Of a stretch of 41,455 bases of DNA, positions 17,755-26,565 are shown piece by piece. Under the pieces are notes generated by a model that was given only the letters and a program-made list of their open reading frames with translations, was not told where the DNA came from and did no database searches. Location of the stretch: the NCBI GenBank assembly GCA_945861955.1, contig CAMAWJ010000003.1:1-41455 (forward strand), in the 5' to 3' direction. Origin of the DNA: Bifidobacterium breve (lineage in GTDB: Bacteria > Actinomycetota > Thermoleophilia > Gaiellales > F1-60-MAGs149). Both the position numbers and the translations under genes were made by a program. Position 1 is the first letter of the stretch. Each line of letters begins with the position of its first letter.

Positions 17755-18240
17755 CTATGTGACTTCCCCACCAAACTCAAAGCGATTCAGCGCGACGACG
17801 ACGTGACCACGCGTCAGCATGCCGGCGTAGACACCATGCTCGAGCACCGGTAGCTGCGAGACACCCTCCAAGGCCATGCGCTTGGCAGCCTCATGCACCG
17901 CCTCATCGGCTGTCGCGGTGATCGCGTCCGTTGTCATCAGGTCCGAGACGGTCACGGCAAACGCCTTCTCAATGTGCCGCTCCCACGAGCCGAGACTCTG
18001 CACGTAGACCATCCAATCAAGAAACGGTGCCACGTAGGGGACGTGCTCATCCGCCTCGACCTCTTGAAACAACATGTCCTGCGCAGTCACCACACCGACG
18101 ACTGCGTTGCCCGCATCGACCACGGCAACACCGTCAAGATTGTTCGTCGCCAACAGGTGCACGAGGTCCTTGATCGTCGTGTCGGGCGCAACGGTTGGTG
18201 TCGTCGGGTCCATCAATTCGCGCACAGGGCGGTCGATCAC
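17755..18240 (-). CDS. CBS-domain pair protein
   Basis: About 161 residues made almost wholly of two CBS motifs: VRELMDPTTPTVAPDTTIKDLVHLLATNNLDGVAVVDAGNAVVGVVTAQDML and VSDLMTTDAITATADEAVHEAAKRMALEGVSQLPVLEHGVYAGMLTRGHVVVAL. Such pairs sense adenine nucleotides; the partner is unknown. Start: GTG at 18240 overlapping the nnr stop (GTGA), with GGGAG six bases upstream; the ORF-track start at 18378 lies inside nnr. The linker VPYVAPFLDWMVYVQSLGSWERHIEKAF between the motifs is typical of two-CBS proteins. Confidence 0.9.
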   Translation of the reverse strand: MIDRPVRELMDPTTPTVAPDTTIKDLVHLLATNNLDGVAVVDAGNAVVGVVTAQDMLFQEVEADEHVPYVAPFLDWMVYVQSLGSWERHIEKAFAVTVSDLMTTDAITATADEAVHEAAKRMALEGVSQLPVLEHGVYAGMLTRGHVVVALNRFEFGGEVT

Positions 18241-19754
18241 AGGGTGCTCCCAGGTGGTCCGAGCACACGTAGGTGCTCGATGAGGTCTCCCGCAATGATA
18301 GCCCCGCCTCTGCGTGCGGCCGTGGCGGTACGCGCACTCTGCACATGAGCAGCCGCTCCGGCAATTGCCGCCGTCCACGAATCCGCTCCACGAGCGAGGC
18401 AGGCGCCGATGATGCCGGCGAGCACGTCGCCCGATCCAGCCGTGGCCAACGCCGCCGAGTCAAGCGCTCGAATTCCGAGCCGCCCCTCAGGCGACAGCAC
18501 CAGCGTGTCACGTCCCTTTAGGAGCGCCACCGCCCCTGTCGTTTCGACAAGCGCACGAACAGTCGCCAGACGATGCTCGGCAATCCAGTCTGTCTCTACG
18601 CCGAGCAGTTTCGCGGCCTCACCGGCATGCGGCGTGATCACGGTCGGGGCTGTGCGCTGACGCAGCAAGGCAGGCTCGCGGGCAACCCACCAGAGCGCAT
18701 CCGCGTCGACGAGCAGTGGTCGGTCGAGCGCGAGCGTGGCACGCACCAGTTCGTCGGTTCCTGGTTCGCGCCCGAGCCCCGGACCAAGCACGACAGCGCG
18801 TGCCCGCTCTGCATAAGCAGCAATCTGATGCTCGACGCGAGACGAGGCGAGTGGTCGCACCATTGCCTCGCGGAGGCTCCCCGCGACCGTCGGTTGAATC
18901 GCCTCGGGGACGAGCACAGTCACGACACCCGCTCCCGCACGCAAGGCCGCTCCCGCGACGAGCGCTGGCGCACCCGCCATACCCACAGAGCCACCAATCA
19001 CGAGCACAGCTCCCGCGTCGTACTTCGAACCTCCCATGCCGCGGCCAGGCAACAGTTCGCGACCGTCCGCAACTGCAATGGCGACCGGGGCAACTGCAAC
19101 CGCAGCGGGAATTCCTATCGGTACGACGATTACCTTGCCGGCGAGTTCGCACCCGGGGGCGATCAATAGTCCAAGCTTGGCGGTAGCGAAGCTGACGGTG
19201 ATGTGCGCACGCACGACAGCGCCCAGCACTTCCCCCGTCGAGGCGTCGATCCCACTCGGAATGTCGAGAGCGAGGACGGGAAGCCCGGAGGCACAGATCG
19301 CAGCGATCGCCTGGGCAACAGCGCCGGTGGCGGCACCCATCGCCCCCATTCCCAGCAGCGCATCCACAATCAAATCCGCGTCGCCGAGATCGTCTGCGAT
19401 CAGGCCGTCGGGCCGCTCGCATAGGGCAACTCCAGCTGCAATCGCTCCGGCCAGCATCGTCGCGGCGTCGCCACTCGCTGGGCGCGCGCTCACTCCAACG
19501 ATCCGCACGCTGCGACCATGAGCCTGCAGCAGTCGCGCAACCTCGTAGCCATCGCCACCATTATTGCCACTACCGGCTACGACCACGACGTGCCGCGCGC
19601 CGGCGAAATGCCCTCGCACCACCCGCGCCGCAGCCGCGGCTGCGCTGCGCATCAGACTCTCTCCCGAGCCGCCGAGGAGCGCGATCGCCTGCGCATCGAC
19701 TGCCTTCGCACCCGCGGCGTCGTAGACAGGAAATTGGCTTTTCGACCCATCCAT
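18237..19754 (-). CDS. nnr: Bifunctional NAD(P)HX epimerase / ADP-dependent dehydratase
   Basis: Repairs hydrated NAD(P)H. N-terminal epimerase half (about 1-215) with AGSGNNGGDGYEVARLL; C-terminal carbohydrate-kinase-like dehydratase (about 225-500) with GGSVGMAGAPALVAGAALRAGAGVVTV, ITPHAGEAAKLLG and the catalytic ATAGSGDVLAGIIGA. The start was moved to the ATG at 19754 (MDGSKSQFPVYDAAG); the upstream residues are unconserved. About 505 residues. It is the first gene of the long minus-strand series nnr-CBS-alr-cca. Confidence 0.95.
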   Translation of the reverse strand: MDGSKSQFPVYDAAGAKAVDAQAIALLGGSGESLMRSAAAAAARVVRGHFAGARHVVVVAGSGNNGGDGYEVARLLQAHGRSVRIVGVSARPASGDAATMLAGAIAAGVALCERPDGLIADDLGDADLIVDALLGMGAMGAATGAVAQAIAAICASGLPVLALDIPSGIDASTGEVLGAVVRAHITVSFATAKLGLLIAPGCELAGKVIVVPIGIPAAVAVAPVAIAVADGRELLPGRGMGGSKYDAGAVLVIGGSVGMAGAPALVAGAALRAGAGVVTVLVPEAIQPTVAGSLREAMVRPLASSRVEHQIAAYAERARAVVLGPGLGREPGTDELVRATLALDRPLLVDADALWWVAREPALLRQRTAPTVITPHAGEAAKLLGVETDWIAEHRLATVRALVETTGAVALLKGRDTLVLSPEGRLGIRALDSAALATAGSGDVLAGIIGACLARGADSWTAAIAGAAAHVQSARTATAARRGGAIIAGDLIEHLRVLGPPGSTL

Positions 19755-19835
19755 TAGCCGCAGCCTATCGCCGCGGTTGGTTAGCCGTGCTGGCCCGGGG
19801 CGAACTGGAGACAATGCGCAAGCTACCTCGAGATG

Positions 19836-19937
19836 CGACGAAGGGGTCAGACCCTCCTTTCGCATTCCCACCAGATCCCTTGCTCAAGTCGGCGCGCTGC
19901 TGCGGGCATGCGACAGAAGGGTCTGGCCCCTTCGTCG
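19836..19937. repeat. REPIN-like inverted pair of REP-type sequences
   Basis: Left arm CGACGAAGGGGTCAGACCCT (19836-19855) and right arm AGGGTCTGGCCCCTTCGTCG (19918-19937) are complementary over 20 bases with one A/G difference, separated by 62 bases. Each arm is itself a small palindrome (GGGTC-A-GACCC). Two inverted REP units about 60 bases apart is the layout of a REPIN. It fills most of the nnr-coxS gap. No RAYT transposase is in the window. Confidence 0.7.
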
Positions 19938-19948
19938 AATCCGCTCCG

Positions 19949-20416
19949 TTAGACGGAGGCTTTGGCTGCCTTCATTACGGCGCTGGCGATCTTCGTGTAG
20001 CCCGTGCAACGGCAAAGGTTGCCGCCGAGCGCGAGGCGAACCTCCTCTTCCGTGGGATCGGCATTCTCGCGCAGCAACGCATGCGCGGAAACGAGCATGC
20101 CCGGCGTGCAGAAACCGCACTGAACGCCACCCTGGTCAAGAAAAGCCGACTGAAGGTTGCTGAGTGTCTCGCCATCGGCAAGCCCCTCAACCGTCGTTAT
20201 CTCAGACCCGATAGCCTGGAGCGCGAGATAGGTGCAGGAATTGACGGGACGCCCGTCGATCATCACCATGCAGGCGCCGCACTCGCAGTCGTCGCAGCCC
20301 TCTTTGGTACCAGTCAGACCGATGTCGTCGCGAATCGCGCGGACGAGTGTGGTGTCACCCTCGAGCTCGACCGGATAGGCCATGCCATTGACCGTGAGTG
20401 TCGCTGCGTGCTTCAT
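19949..20416 (-). CDS. coxS: [2Fe-2S] small subunit of a molybdenum hydroxylase (CoxS-like)
   Basis: 155 residues. N-terminal plant-type ferredoxin domain with [16 protein letters not shown]...NSCTY, then the four-helix [2Fe-2S] domain with QCGFCTPGM and [11 protein letters not shown]. It passes electrons between the molybdenum cofactor and the FAD subunit. The first cluster loop has an extra Cys (usual form GCxxGxCGxC; here CDDCEC). It overlaps the FAD-subunit gene by four bases (ATGA). No large molybdopterin subunit follows; the next gene is nnr. The real substrate need not be CO. Confidence 0.92.
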   Translation of the reverse strand: MKHAATLTVNGMAYPVELEGDTTLVRAIRDDIGLTGTKEGCDDCECGACMVMIDGRPVNSCTYLALQAIGSEITTVEGLADGETLSNLQSAFLDQGGVQCGFCTPGMLVSAHALLRENADPTEEEVRLALGGNLCRCTGYTKIASAVMKAAKASV

Positions 20417-21324
20417 TGTCCAGACCCCTTCATGAATACGGGAGTAGCGGGAATCGGAAACTCCTCGCCGCGAGCACGTTGTGCAGCCACTGCAACAGCG
20501 CGCTTGGCGATCACACCGGCCATGGCGCGACGATAGTCCTCGTTGGCACGAAGATCCGAAATCGGCTTGGCGTCGGCCGAGGCACCTGCGGTGACCGCTT
20601 TGAGCGCCTCGTCGTTTCCATCGGTACCGATGATTGCGGCCTCTGCAGCGGGGCTGCGAATAATCGTCGGCGCAAGAGCCGTCAACGCAACCTTCGCGGC
20701 CGCCACGTTGCCATCGTCATCGAGCGTGATGCACGCGCTGGCGCCGACAATCGCGATTTCCATCGCCCGTCGGTACTCGAGGCGAACGTAGGCACTGCCG
20801 GTAAGAGCCGGCTGAGCCGGCACGGTGACGGCAACACAAATCTCACCCGGCTTCGCCGAAGTTTTGCCAGGACCGGTCCACAACTCTTCAATCGCGACTT
20901 CGCGGTCGCCCGCGGCGGAACGGAGCGTGACGGAGGCACCCAGCACGATCAGTGGACCACCCGTCTCCATCGCCGGCGAGGCATTCATCACGTTGCCACC
21001 AAGCGTGCCGACGTTGCGTGTCGCGTGCGATCCGACCAGCGCGGAGGCATCCGCAATCGCAGTCCAATTGCTGCGCACGCCGGCATCGGCACAGAGCGTT
21101 GCGTGGGACGTCAACGCACCAACCACCAAGTCGCCGCTCGAAGTGAGACTCCGCAGCGCATCGATGCGATGAATCGCAATCACCGTGCCCGGAAGCGACT
21201 TACCATGCCGTGCCTGCACGATCAAATCTGAGCCACCTGCAACGACGCGCGCATCAGAGCCGTCGCCTAGCAGCGCCAGCGCCTCATCGACTGTCGTCAC
21301 CGTATGGAATGCAACGTCTCCCAC
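20413..21324 (-). CDS. coxM: FAD-binding medium subunit of a molybdenum hydroxylase (CoxM-like)
   Basis: About 303 residues. FAD-binding PCMH-type fold with VVAGGSDLIVQARHG and NVGTLGGNVMNASPAMETGGPLIVLGASVTL, then the CO-dehydrogenase flavoprotein C-terminal domain (about 185-285). Start: GTG at 21324 with GGAGG five bases upstream; the ORF-track start at 21480 adds 52 unconserved residues that would run up to the zwf start. It is divergent from zwf, with a 158-base shared promoter region. Together with the small subunit it lacks the catalytic large subunit in this window. Confidence 0.9.
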   Translation of the reverse strand: MGDVAFHTVTTVDEALALLGDGSDARVVAGGSDLIVQARHGKSLPGTVIAIHRIDALRSLTSSGDLVVGALTSHATLCADAGVRSNWTAIADASALVGSHATRNVGTLGGNVMNASPAMETGGPLIVLGASVTLRSAAGDREVAIEELWTGPGKTSAKPGEICVAVTVPAQPALTGSAYVRLEYRRAMEIAIVGASACITLDDDGNVAAAKVALTALAPTIIRSPAAEAAIIGTDGNDEALKAVTAGASADAKPISDLRANEDYRRAMAGVIAKRAVAVAAQRARGEEFPIPATPVFMKGSGQ

Positions 21325-21329
21325 GAGAA

Positions 21330-21334
21330 CCTCC
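21330..21334 (-). promoter_or_regulatory. Shine-Dalgarno that fixes the medium-subunit start
   Basis: GGAGG, preceded by further G residues, lies five bases before GTG 21324 on the minus strand and decides against the 21480 start. Confidence 0.6.
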
Positions 21335-21482
21335 CCCGTCCGTGACGACTGTCGTCGCGGACTGTGAGGAAGCCTACGCGGAAACCCGGCGGAGTGAAAG
21401 TGCAAGCCACGCCGAACGTTCACCAGCAAGACACACGCACGCTTGCAGAAGGGGTTAGGCTGTCGCGAGGGAGGCCGCACAC

Positions 21483-22991
21483 ATGCCCGAAGCAGAACCA
21501 GAAAATCCCTTCGCCGCCGACGTTCCTGGTGTAGTTGTCAAGCCAGCAACATACGTGTTGTTTGGCGCCTCGGGCGACCTCGCGGCGAAGAAGCTCCTAC
21601 CGGCGGTCTACAACCTCTATGCCGAAGGGCGACTGCCCGAACGCTTCCGCCTGCTCGGCATCGGCAGCAGCATGCCGGAGCACAACTTCCGTGATCACAT
21701 GATCAATGAGGTGACGAGGTACTCACGCAGCGGCGTCGATGAGAAGATCCTGGCGAGTCTGCTGGAGCGGGTCGACTACATCCAGGGCGACTTTACGAAG
21801 CCCGCACTGTTTGACAAGCTCAAGAAGAACCTGACCGCGGGCGATAGCGCACTCGGTGGCCCTACCCGCCGCCTTTTCTATCTTGCCGTCGCACCGCGCT
21901 TCTTCGGTCCGATTGGTGATTCGCTGCACAAGGTAGGGCTTGCACGTGGTGCAGAGCCCGAATCGGTCCTGATGATCGAAAAGCCATTTGGCCATGATCT
22001 CGAATCGGCGATCGCACTCAACGACGAGGTGACGGACGCCTTCGACGAGTCGCACATCCTGCGTCTCGACCACTACCTCGGCAAGGAGACGGTCCAGAAC
22101 CTCTTGGTCTTTCGCTTTGCAAACGGCATCTTCGAGCCGCTCTGGAACCGACGCTACATCGATCACGTGCAGATCACGGCAGCCGAAGATCTTGGCATCG
22201 GTACGCGTGCTGGCTACTACGACCAGTCGGGCGCGATCCGCGACATCATCCAAAATCACGCCATGCAACTGGTCGCGTTGACTGCGATGGAGCCTCCCGC
22301 CACCTTTGACGCCGACTCGATTCGCGACGAGAAAGAGAAGGCTCTCAAGTCGATCCGCTGCGTCGGCTCGGCGCGCGGTCAGTACACGGCTGGCGATGTC
22401 GACGGGAGCCACGTCACTGGGTATCTCGAGGAGCCCAACGTGCCCCCCACGTCGACGACTGAGACGTACGCCGCGCTCAAGCTCGAAGTCAACAACTGGC
22501 GCTGGGCCGGCACACCGTTCTACGTTCGCGCTGGTAAGCGCATGCCGCGCCGCTCGACGGAAATCACGATCGCCTTCCGCCCGGTGCCGCACATGCCCTT
22601 CTCGGATCCCAAGGTTGCGCAGAGCATCCGACCAAACTTGCTGACGCTCTCGATCCAGCCGAACGAGGGTGCGTCTCTGCGGATCGAGGCAAAAGCCCCC
22701 GGTGCCGAGACCCAGCTTCGTCCCGTCCGGATGGACTTCCTCTACGGCGAGACCTTTACGCGCGAGACGCCCGAGGCGTACGAACGCCTCATTCTCGACG
22801 CGTTGCGTGGCGACGCAACCCTGTTTACGCGGGCCGACGAGGTCGAACAGGCCTGGCGGATCGTCGACCCGGTGATCGCCGCGTGGGAGCAGAACGAGGT
22901 TCCACTCGAGCCCTATGTCGCAGGGACGCCGGGGCCAGATTCGGCCGAAGCGTTGATTCGAGCCGACCGCAGGAAGTGGCGTCGGCTATGA
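21483..22991 (+). CDS. zwf: Glucose-6-phosphate dehydrogenase
   Basis: First enzyme of the oxidative pentose phosphate pathway. Seen: the coenzyme motif FGASGDLAAKKLLPAVYNL, EKPFGHDLESA, and the active-site LRLDHYLGKETVQNLL. 502 residues is normal. GGGAGG lies about 7 bases upstream of the ATG. It overlaps opcA by four bases, and zwf-opcA-glk follow each other with overlaps, so substrate supply and enzyme maturation are co-expressed. Confidence 0.97.
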   Translation: MPEAEPENPFAADVPGVVVKPATYVLFGASGDLAAKKLLPAVYNLYAEGRLPERFRLLGIGSSMPEHNFRDHMINEVTRYSRSGVDEKILASLLERVDYIQGDFTKPALFDKLKKNLTAGDSALGGPTRRLFYLAVAPRFFGPIGDSLHKVGLARGAEPESVLMIEKPFGHDLESAIALNDEVTDAFDESHILRLDHYLGKETVQNLLVFRFANGIFEPLWNRRYIDHVQITAAEDLGIGTRAGYYDQSGAIRDIIQNHAMQLVALTAMEPPATFDADSIRDEKEKALKSIRCVGSARGQYTAGDVDGSHVTGYLEEPNVPPTSTTETYAALKLEVNNWRWAGTPFYVRAGKRMPRRSTEITIAFRPVPHMPFSDPKVAQSIRPNLLTLSIQPNEGASLRIEAKAPGAETQLRPVRMDFLYGETFTRETPEAYERLILDALRGDATLFTRADEVEQAWRIVDPVIAAWEQNEVPLEPYVAGTPGPDSAEALIRADRRKWRRL

Positions 22992-23920
22992 CGCGAGCGA
23001 TGTCCACGACGAAGGAGCTTGAGGCCGGGTTGCATTGGAAGGCTTCTGACACGTCGACAGATGTCGTAGCCGACTCGCTCGGCCGCCTACTCCGCAAGGC
23101 CGATCACCTTAGTGGCGATCACGTGTCGTTGCGCACGATGAACCTGATCGTCGCTCCCGATCGCCACCGCGCCACTGCGCACCGCGCCGGCACGCGCGAG
23201 ACCGCGCTCCACCCAGCACGCATGATTCGTCTGATCGAGCACAAGGAAGACCGACTCGATGCCGAGGTGCGTGTGCGCCTGATTGAAGTGGGCGACGCCG
23301 GCATGCACGTACTCGTCGAGGACATCAATATCCACGCGAATACCAGTCGTCTCGCCCATGCACGCTCGCTCGTGGCTCCACTGCTCGCCCGCGGACTCCC
23401 AACGGTCGCCTGGTTGCCGGGCTACGACCACGGAGAGGTCGCGCTTTCGCTGTCCGAAACAGCTCACGTAACCGTCTTCGATAGTGATCGAGATCCCGAC
23501 CCCGCCCGCGCCATCACCTTCGCCCACGACGTTGCGCTCAAGCATCCGTCTCGGGACCTCGCCTGGCTCCGCACGCTCGAATGGCGGCGACGCATCAGTG
23601 CAGGCTTTCAGTCCGAACAGGCCCTGGGAACGCTCGCGTTTGCACCATCGGGCGACGTCGTCGGAAACGTACATTCGCCTTCCGCCATGCTGCTCGCCGC
23701 CTGGATTGCGGTACGCGCCGACGTCAACGTGACGCTGCGACCCGGTGCAGGCCACGCACCGGTCGAGGGCGTCTCCGTTGCTGGCATTACGATCTCTCCC
23801 GGCAGTGGCGATCCGTGTAGTTCGGGCCAACTGCAGGAAGCCCTCGACACGGTGTATGCCGCACCCCTTGGGTATGAGGATGCCCTGCAGGCGCTGGACC
23901 GGGTGGCAATCGTCGCATGA
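22988..23920 (+). CDS. opcA: Glucose-6-phosphate dehydrogenase assembly protein OpcA
   Basis: About 310 residues, starting at the ATG that overlaps the zwf stop (ATGA); the ORF-track start lies inside zwf. Seen: RTMNLIVAPDR, HPARMIRLIE, PTVAWLPG (family: PxxxWWxG) and a C-terminal region rich in small residues. OpcA is an allosteric activator or assembly factor for G6PD in cyanobacteria and actinobacteria (family knowledge). The stop overlaps glk (ATGA). Confidence 0.92.
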   Translation: MTRAMSTTKELEAGLHWKASDTSTDVVADSLGRLLRKADHLSGDHVSLRTMNLIVAPDRHRATAHRAGTRETALHPARMIRLIEHKEDRLDAEVRVRLIEVGDAGMHVLVEDINIHANTSRLAHARSLVAPLLARGLPTVAWLPGYDHGEVALSLSETAHVTVFDSDRDPDPARAITFAHDVALKHPSRDLAWLRTLEWRRRISAGFQSEQALGTLAFAPSGDVVGNVHSPSAMLLAAWIAVRADVNVTLRPGAGHAPVEGVSVAGITISPGSGDPCSSGQLQEALDTVYAAPLGYEDALQALDRVAIVA

Positions 23921-24927
23921 GTGAGCCGACGGTTCTCGCCGGCGATATCGGCGGCACGCACGCACGTTTTGCTCGTGTTCACGCGAGCGCGGGACCTGTC
24001 GTACTCGATGATCAGCGCGTCTACGACGTACCTGGCTCGGCCTCGCTTGAAGCACTCGTCGCGCAGTACCTGCTCGATCATCCAGGCGATGTGGCCGTCG
24101 CAGCGATCGGGATTGCCGCCCCCGTTGTCGGTGGCAAGGCGAATCCCATCAACCTCCCCTGGGCGGTCTCGGAGGATGAGGTGCGTTCTGCAATCGGTCA
24201 CGCCGACGGCTTCCTGCTCAACGACCTGCTGGCAAATGCGTGGGGCATCAGCGAACTCGGGCCCGACCAATTCGAGGAACTGCAGCCGGACACGATTGGA
24301 CTCGGAGGCAACCGGGCAGTCTGCTCCGCGGGCACGGGTCTCGGCATTGCCGGAATGGTCGCGATCGGCGACCGCTGGCAGCCATTCGCCAGCGAAGGCG
24401 GCCACATCGACTACGGCCCACGTGGAACTCACGAGGATGCGCTGTTGCTGTACCTCCGCGAGCACTACCCCGACTGGGAGCACGTCAGCGCCGAGCGCGT
24501 CGTCTCGGGCCCTGGTCTCGTCCACATTTGGGAGTTCGTCACACAGACGGAGCGCGCACAGGCCGGAGCCGACCTGTTGGCCGCGATGGCTTCTGGCAAC
24601 CCCGGAGTTGCAATCTCACAGGCCGCCCTTGCAGGCTCCGACCCCAGCGCCGAGCTCGCGCTGGAGATGTTTGTGCACGCGTACGGTGCACAAGCTGGCA
24701 ACCTCGCACTCGTCTTGCTCTCGACGGGAGGCATGTACATCGGTGGTGGCATCGCTCCGCAGATCCTGCCGATTCTTCGTCGCGGCGGGTTCTTGAAGGC
24801 GTTTCAAGCCAAGGGACGCTACGACGGCCTGCTCGAGAACATGGCGGTCCGTGTGATCCTCGACGATCTCTGCGCGCTGCGCGGCTCGGCCCGCTTCGCC
24901 CTCACCCATTTAGAAGAGCGAGGCTAA
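23917..24927 (+). CDS. glk: Glucokinase, Glk (non-ROK) family
   Basis: ATP-dependent hexokinase-fold enzyme. Seen: LAGDIGGTHARFARV (phosphate-binding), AAIGIAAPVVGGKANPINLPWAVSEDEV, LLNDLLANAWG (catalytic Asp), SAGTGLGIAGM, SEGGHIDYGPR and TGGMYIGGGIAPQILPIL. This is the PF02685 type known from proteobacteria and cyanobacteria. Many actinobacteria use ROK-type glucokinases instead, so the family choice is somewhat unusual. Overlaps opcA by four bases; the cupin gene follows two bases after the stop. Confidence 0.95.
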   Translation: MSEPTVLAGDIGGTHARFARVHASAGPVVLDDQRVYDVPGSASLEALVAQYLLDHPGDVAVAAIGIAAPVVGGKANPINLPWAVSEDEVRSAIGHADGFLLNDLLANAWGISELGPDQFEELQPDTIGLGGNRAVCSAGTGLGIAGMVAIGDRWQPFASEGGHIDYGPRGTHEDALLLYLREHYPDWEHVSAERVVSGPGLVHIWEFVTQTERAQAGADLLAAMASGNPGVAISQAALAGSDPSAELALEMFVHAYGAQAGNLALVLLSTGGMYIGGGIAPQILPILRRGGFLKAFQAKGRYDGLLENMAVRVILDDLCALRGSARFALTHLEERG

Positions 24928-24929
24928 CC

Positions 24930-25286
24930 ATGCAGGTGCGTAACCTTGATCGCGACGCGGAGCCCTTCATCACTGCGGACGGCTCGACGATTCGCGAGCT
25001 CCTCAACGTCGTGCACCCACCGACGCGGAATCAGAGCCTCGCGGAGGCCTCTTTACCCGCGGGCACCGCCACAGTGCGCCATCACCACGCGGTAGCCGAG
25101 GAGATCTACTTCATCCTCGAGGGCACAGCCACAATGGAACTCGACGGCGACCAGCGCGAAGTGGCACCGGGCGACGCGATTTTGATCCCACCCGGCGCCT
25201 GGCACCAGATTTCTGCACACACAGACCTCCGCCTCTTGTGCTGCTGCGCGCCACCCTATCGTCACGAGGACACGTACTTCGACTGA
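24930..25286 (+). CDS. Small cupin-domain protein
   Basis: 118 residues, a single cupin barrel. Motif 1: RHHHAVAEEIYFILEGTATMEL (metal-binding H-x-H and Glu); motif 2: VAPGDAILIPPGAWHQISA with the last His. The ATG at 24930 follows glk by two bases; the larger ORF listed upstream is a shadow of glk. The end is Cys-rich (LLCCCAPPY). It could be a sugar-phosphate isomerase-like or sensor protein; position between glk and fbaB suggests sugar metabolism, but function is not established. Confidence 0.85.
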   Translation: MQVRNLDRDAEPFITADGSTIRELLNVVHPPTRNQSLAEASLPAGTATVRHHHAVAEEIYFILEGTATMELDGDQREVAPGDAILIPPGAWHQISAHTDLRLLCCCAPPYRHEDTYFD

Positions 25287-25325
25287 ATCGGTATTCTGCA
25301 GCCACACGTACTGGAGGGAACAACT

Positions 25326-26399
25326 GTGGCTGGCATGGGCATCGATGGAATTAGCGAGATCCTCGGCGACAAAGCCGACGATCTGCTCGGACACACCTGC
25401 ACGACGATCGACAAGGATCGCCTGCACCTCCCAGGCCCCGACTTCGTTGAGCGCGTGATGCGCGACAGTGATCGCTCGGTGCCAGTACTCCGCAATGTGC
25501 AGACGATGTACAACGCTGGGCGCCTCGGCGGCACCGGCTACCTCTCGATCTTGCCGGTCGATCAGGGCATCGAGCATTCGGCGGGCGCCTCGTTCGCTAA
25601 AAATCCCGACTACTTCGACCCGGCCAACATTGTCGAGCTCGCGATCGAAGGCGGCTGCAACGCAGTCGCCTCGACCTTGGGCGTGCTTGGCTCGGTCTCC
25701 CGCAAATATGCGCATCGCATTCCGATGATGCTGAAGCTCAACCACAACGAGTTCCTCAGCTATCCGAACGGCTATGACCAGATCATGTTCGCCTCGGTCA
25801 ATCAGGCGTTCGAGATGGGCGCAGTCGCGGTCGGCGCCACGGTCTACTTTGGCTCGGAAGAGTCGAAGCGCCAGATCATGGAAGTCTCTGACGCCTTCCA
25901 GGCTGCCCACGAGTTGGGCATGGCGACCGTGCTTTGGTGCTACCTCCGCAACAGCGCCTTCTCGGCCAAGGATGGTGGCCCCGACTATCACGCCGCAGCC
26001 GATCTGACGAGCCAAGCCAACCACCTCGGCGTCACGATCCAAGCCGACATCATCAAGCAGAAGGCGCCCGAGACGGCAGCCCCAGGCTTCCTCGACATCA
26101 ACTTCGGTAAGACCGACAAGCGCGTCTACGAAAACCTGATGACGCCTCATCCGATCGACATGACCCGCTATCAGCTCGCTGGTTGCTACATGGGCCGCGC
26201 AGGACTGATCAACTCGGGCGGTGCCTCGGGCGACAACGATCTGCACGACGCAGTCTCGACGGCGGTCGTCAACAAGCGCGCAGGCGGCATGGGCATGATC
26301 TCCGGCCGCAAGGCGTTCCAGCGACCGCGTGCCGAGGGCATTGCTCTCCTCAACGCGATCCAGGACGTCTACCTCTGCGACGACGTCACAATCGCGTAA
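25326..26399 (+). CDS. fbaB: Class I fructose-bisphosphate aldolase (FbaB/DhnA type)
   Basis: Cleaves fructose 1,6-bisphosphate via a Schiff base. Seen: [12 protein letters not shown] near the N-terminal third, MMLKLNHNE (candidate Schiff-base region), and [35 protein letters not shown] at the phosphate-binding end. 357 residues, as in E. coli FbaB. The start is GTG at 25326, with GGAGGG 7 bases before. It is last in the zwf operon and is followed by a pair of palindromes. Confidence 0.95.
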   Translation: MAGMGIDGISEILGDKADDLLGHTCTTIDKDRLHLPGPDFVERVMRDSDRSVPVLRNVQTMYNAGRLGGTGYLSILPVDQGIEHSAGASFAKNPDYFDPANIVELAIEGGCNAVASTLGVLGSVSRKYAHRIPMMLKLNHNEFLSYPNGYDQIMFASVNQAFEMGAVAVGATVYFGSEESKRQIMEVSDAFQAAHELGMATVLWCYLRNSAFSAKDGGPDYHAAADLTSQANHLGVTIQADIIKQKAPETAAPGFLDINFGKTDKRVYENLMTPHPIDMTRYQLAGCYMGRAGLINSGGASGDNDLHDAVSTAVVNKRAGGMGMISGRKAFQRPRAEGIALLNAIQDVYLCDDVTIA

Positions 26400-26402
26400 G
26401 CC

Positions 26403-26444
26403 CTAGGCGGACATCACATCCGCGCGGTTGTGATGTCCGCCTAG
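26403..26444. repeat. REP-like palindrome, copy A
   Basis: CTAGGCGGACATCACA-TCCGCGCGGT-TGTGATGTCCGCCTAG: a 42-bp palindrome perfect apart from one T/T pair beside the core. It starts 4 bases after the fbaB stop and can form a very stable hairpin in RNA from either strand. Confidence 0.8.
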
Positions 26445-26468
26445 ATCAACGGTCGCTGGCCAACAACA

Positions 26469-26504
26469 GGACATCACAACCGCGCGGATGTGATGTCCGC
26501 CTAG
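26469..26504. repeat. REP-like palindrome, copy B (inverted relative to copy A)
   Basis: GGACATCACAACCGCGCGGATGTGATGTCCGCCTAG is the exact reverse complement of the matching part of copy A, 24 bases away. Copies A and B together form an inverted pair like a BIME/REPIN. The same outline GGACATnACA...TGTnATGTCCGCC recurs at 41340-41369. Confidence 0.8.
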
Positions 26505-26565
26505 TCCTCTACATGCCGTATGCGCGCTAGGATTGGCACGAATCCGAGACCGACGAGGACAACTC

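Noticed and set aside
25053-26246. 397-codon minus-strand ORF opposite fbaB
   Set aside because: Shadow of the aldolase and cupin genes, whose own motifs are clear on the plus strand.
26402-26504. CRISPR-like array
   Set aside because: Only two palindromic units, in inverted orientation, with no regular spacers or cas genes.
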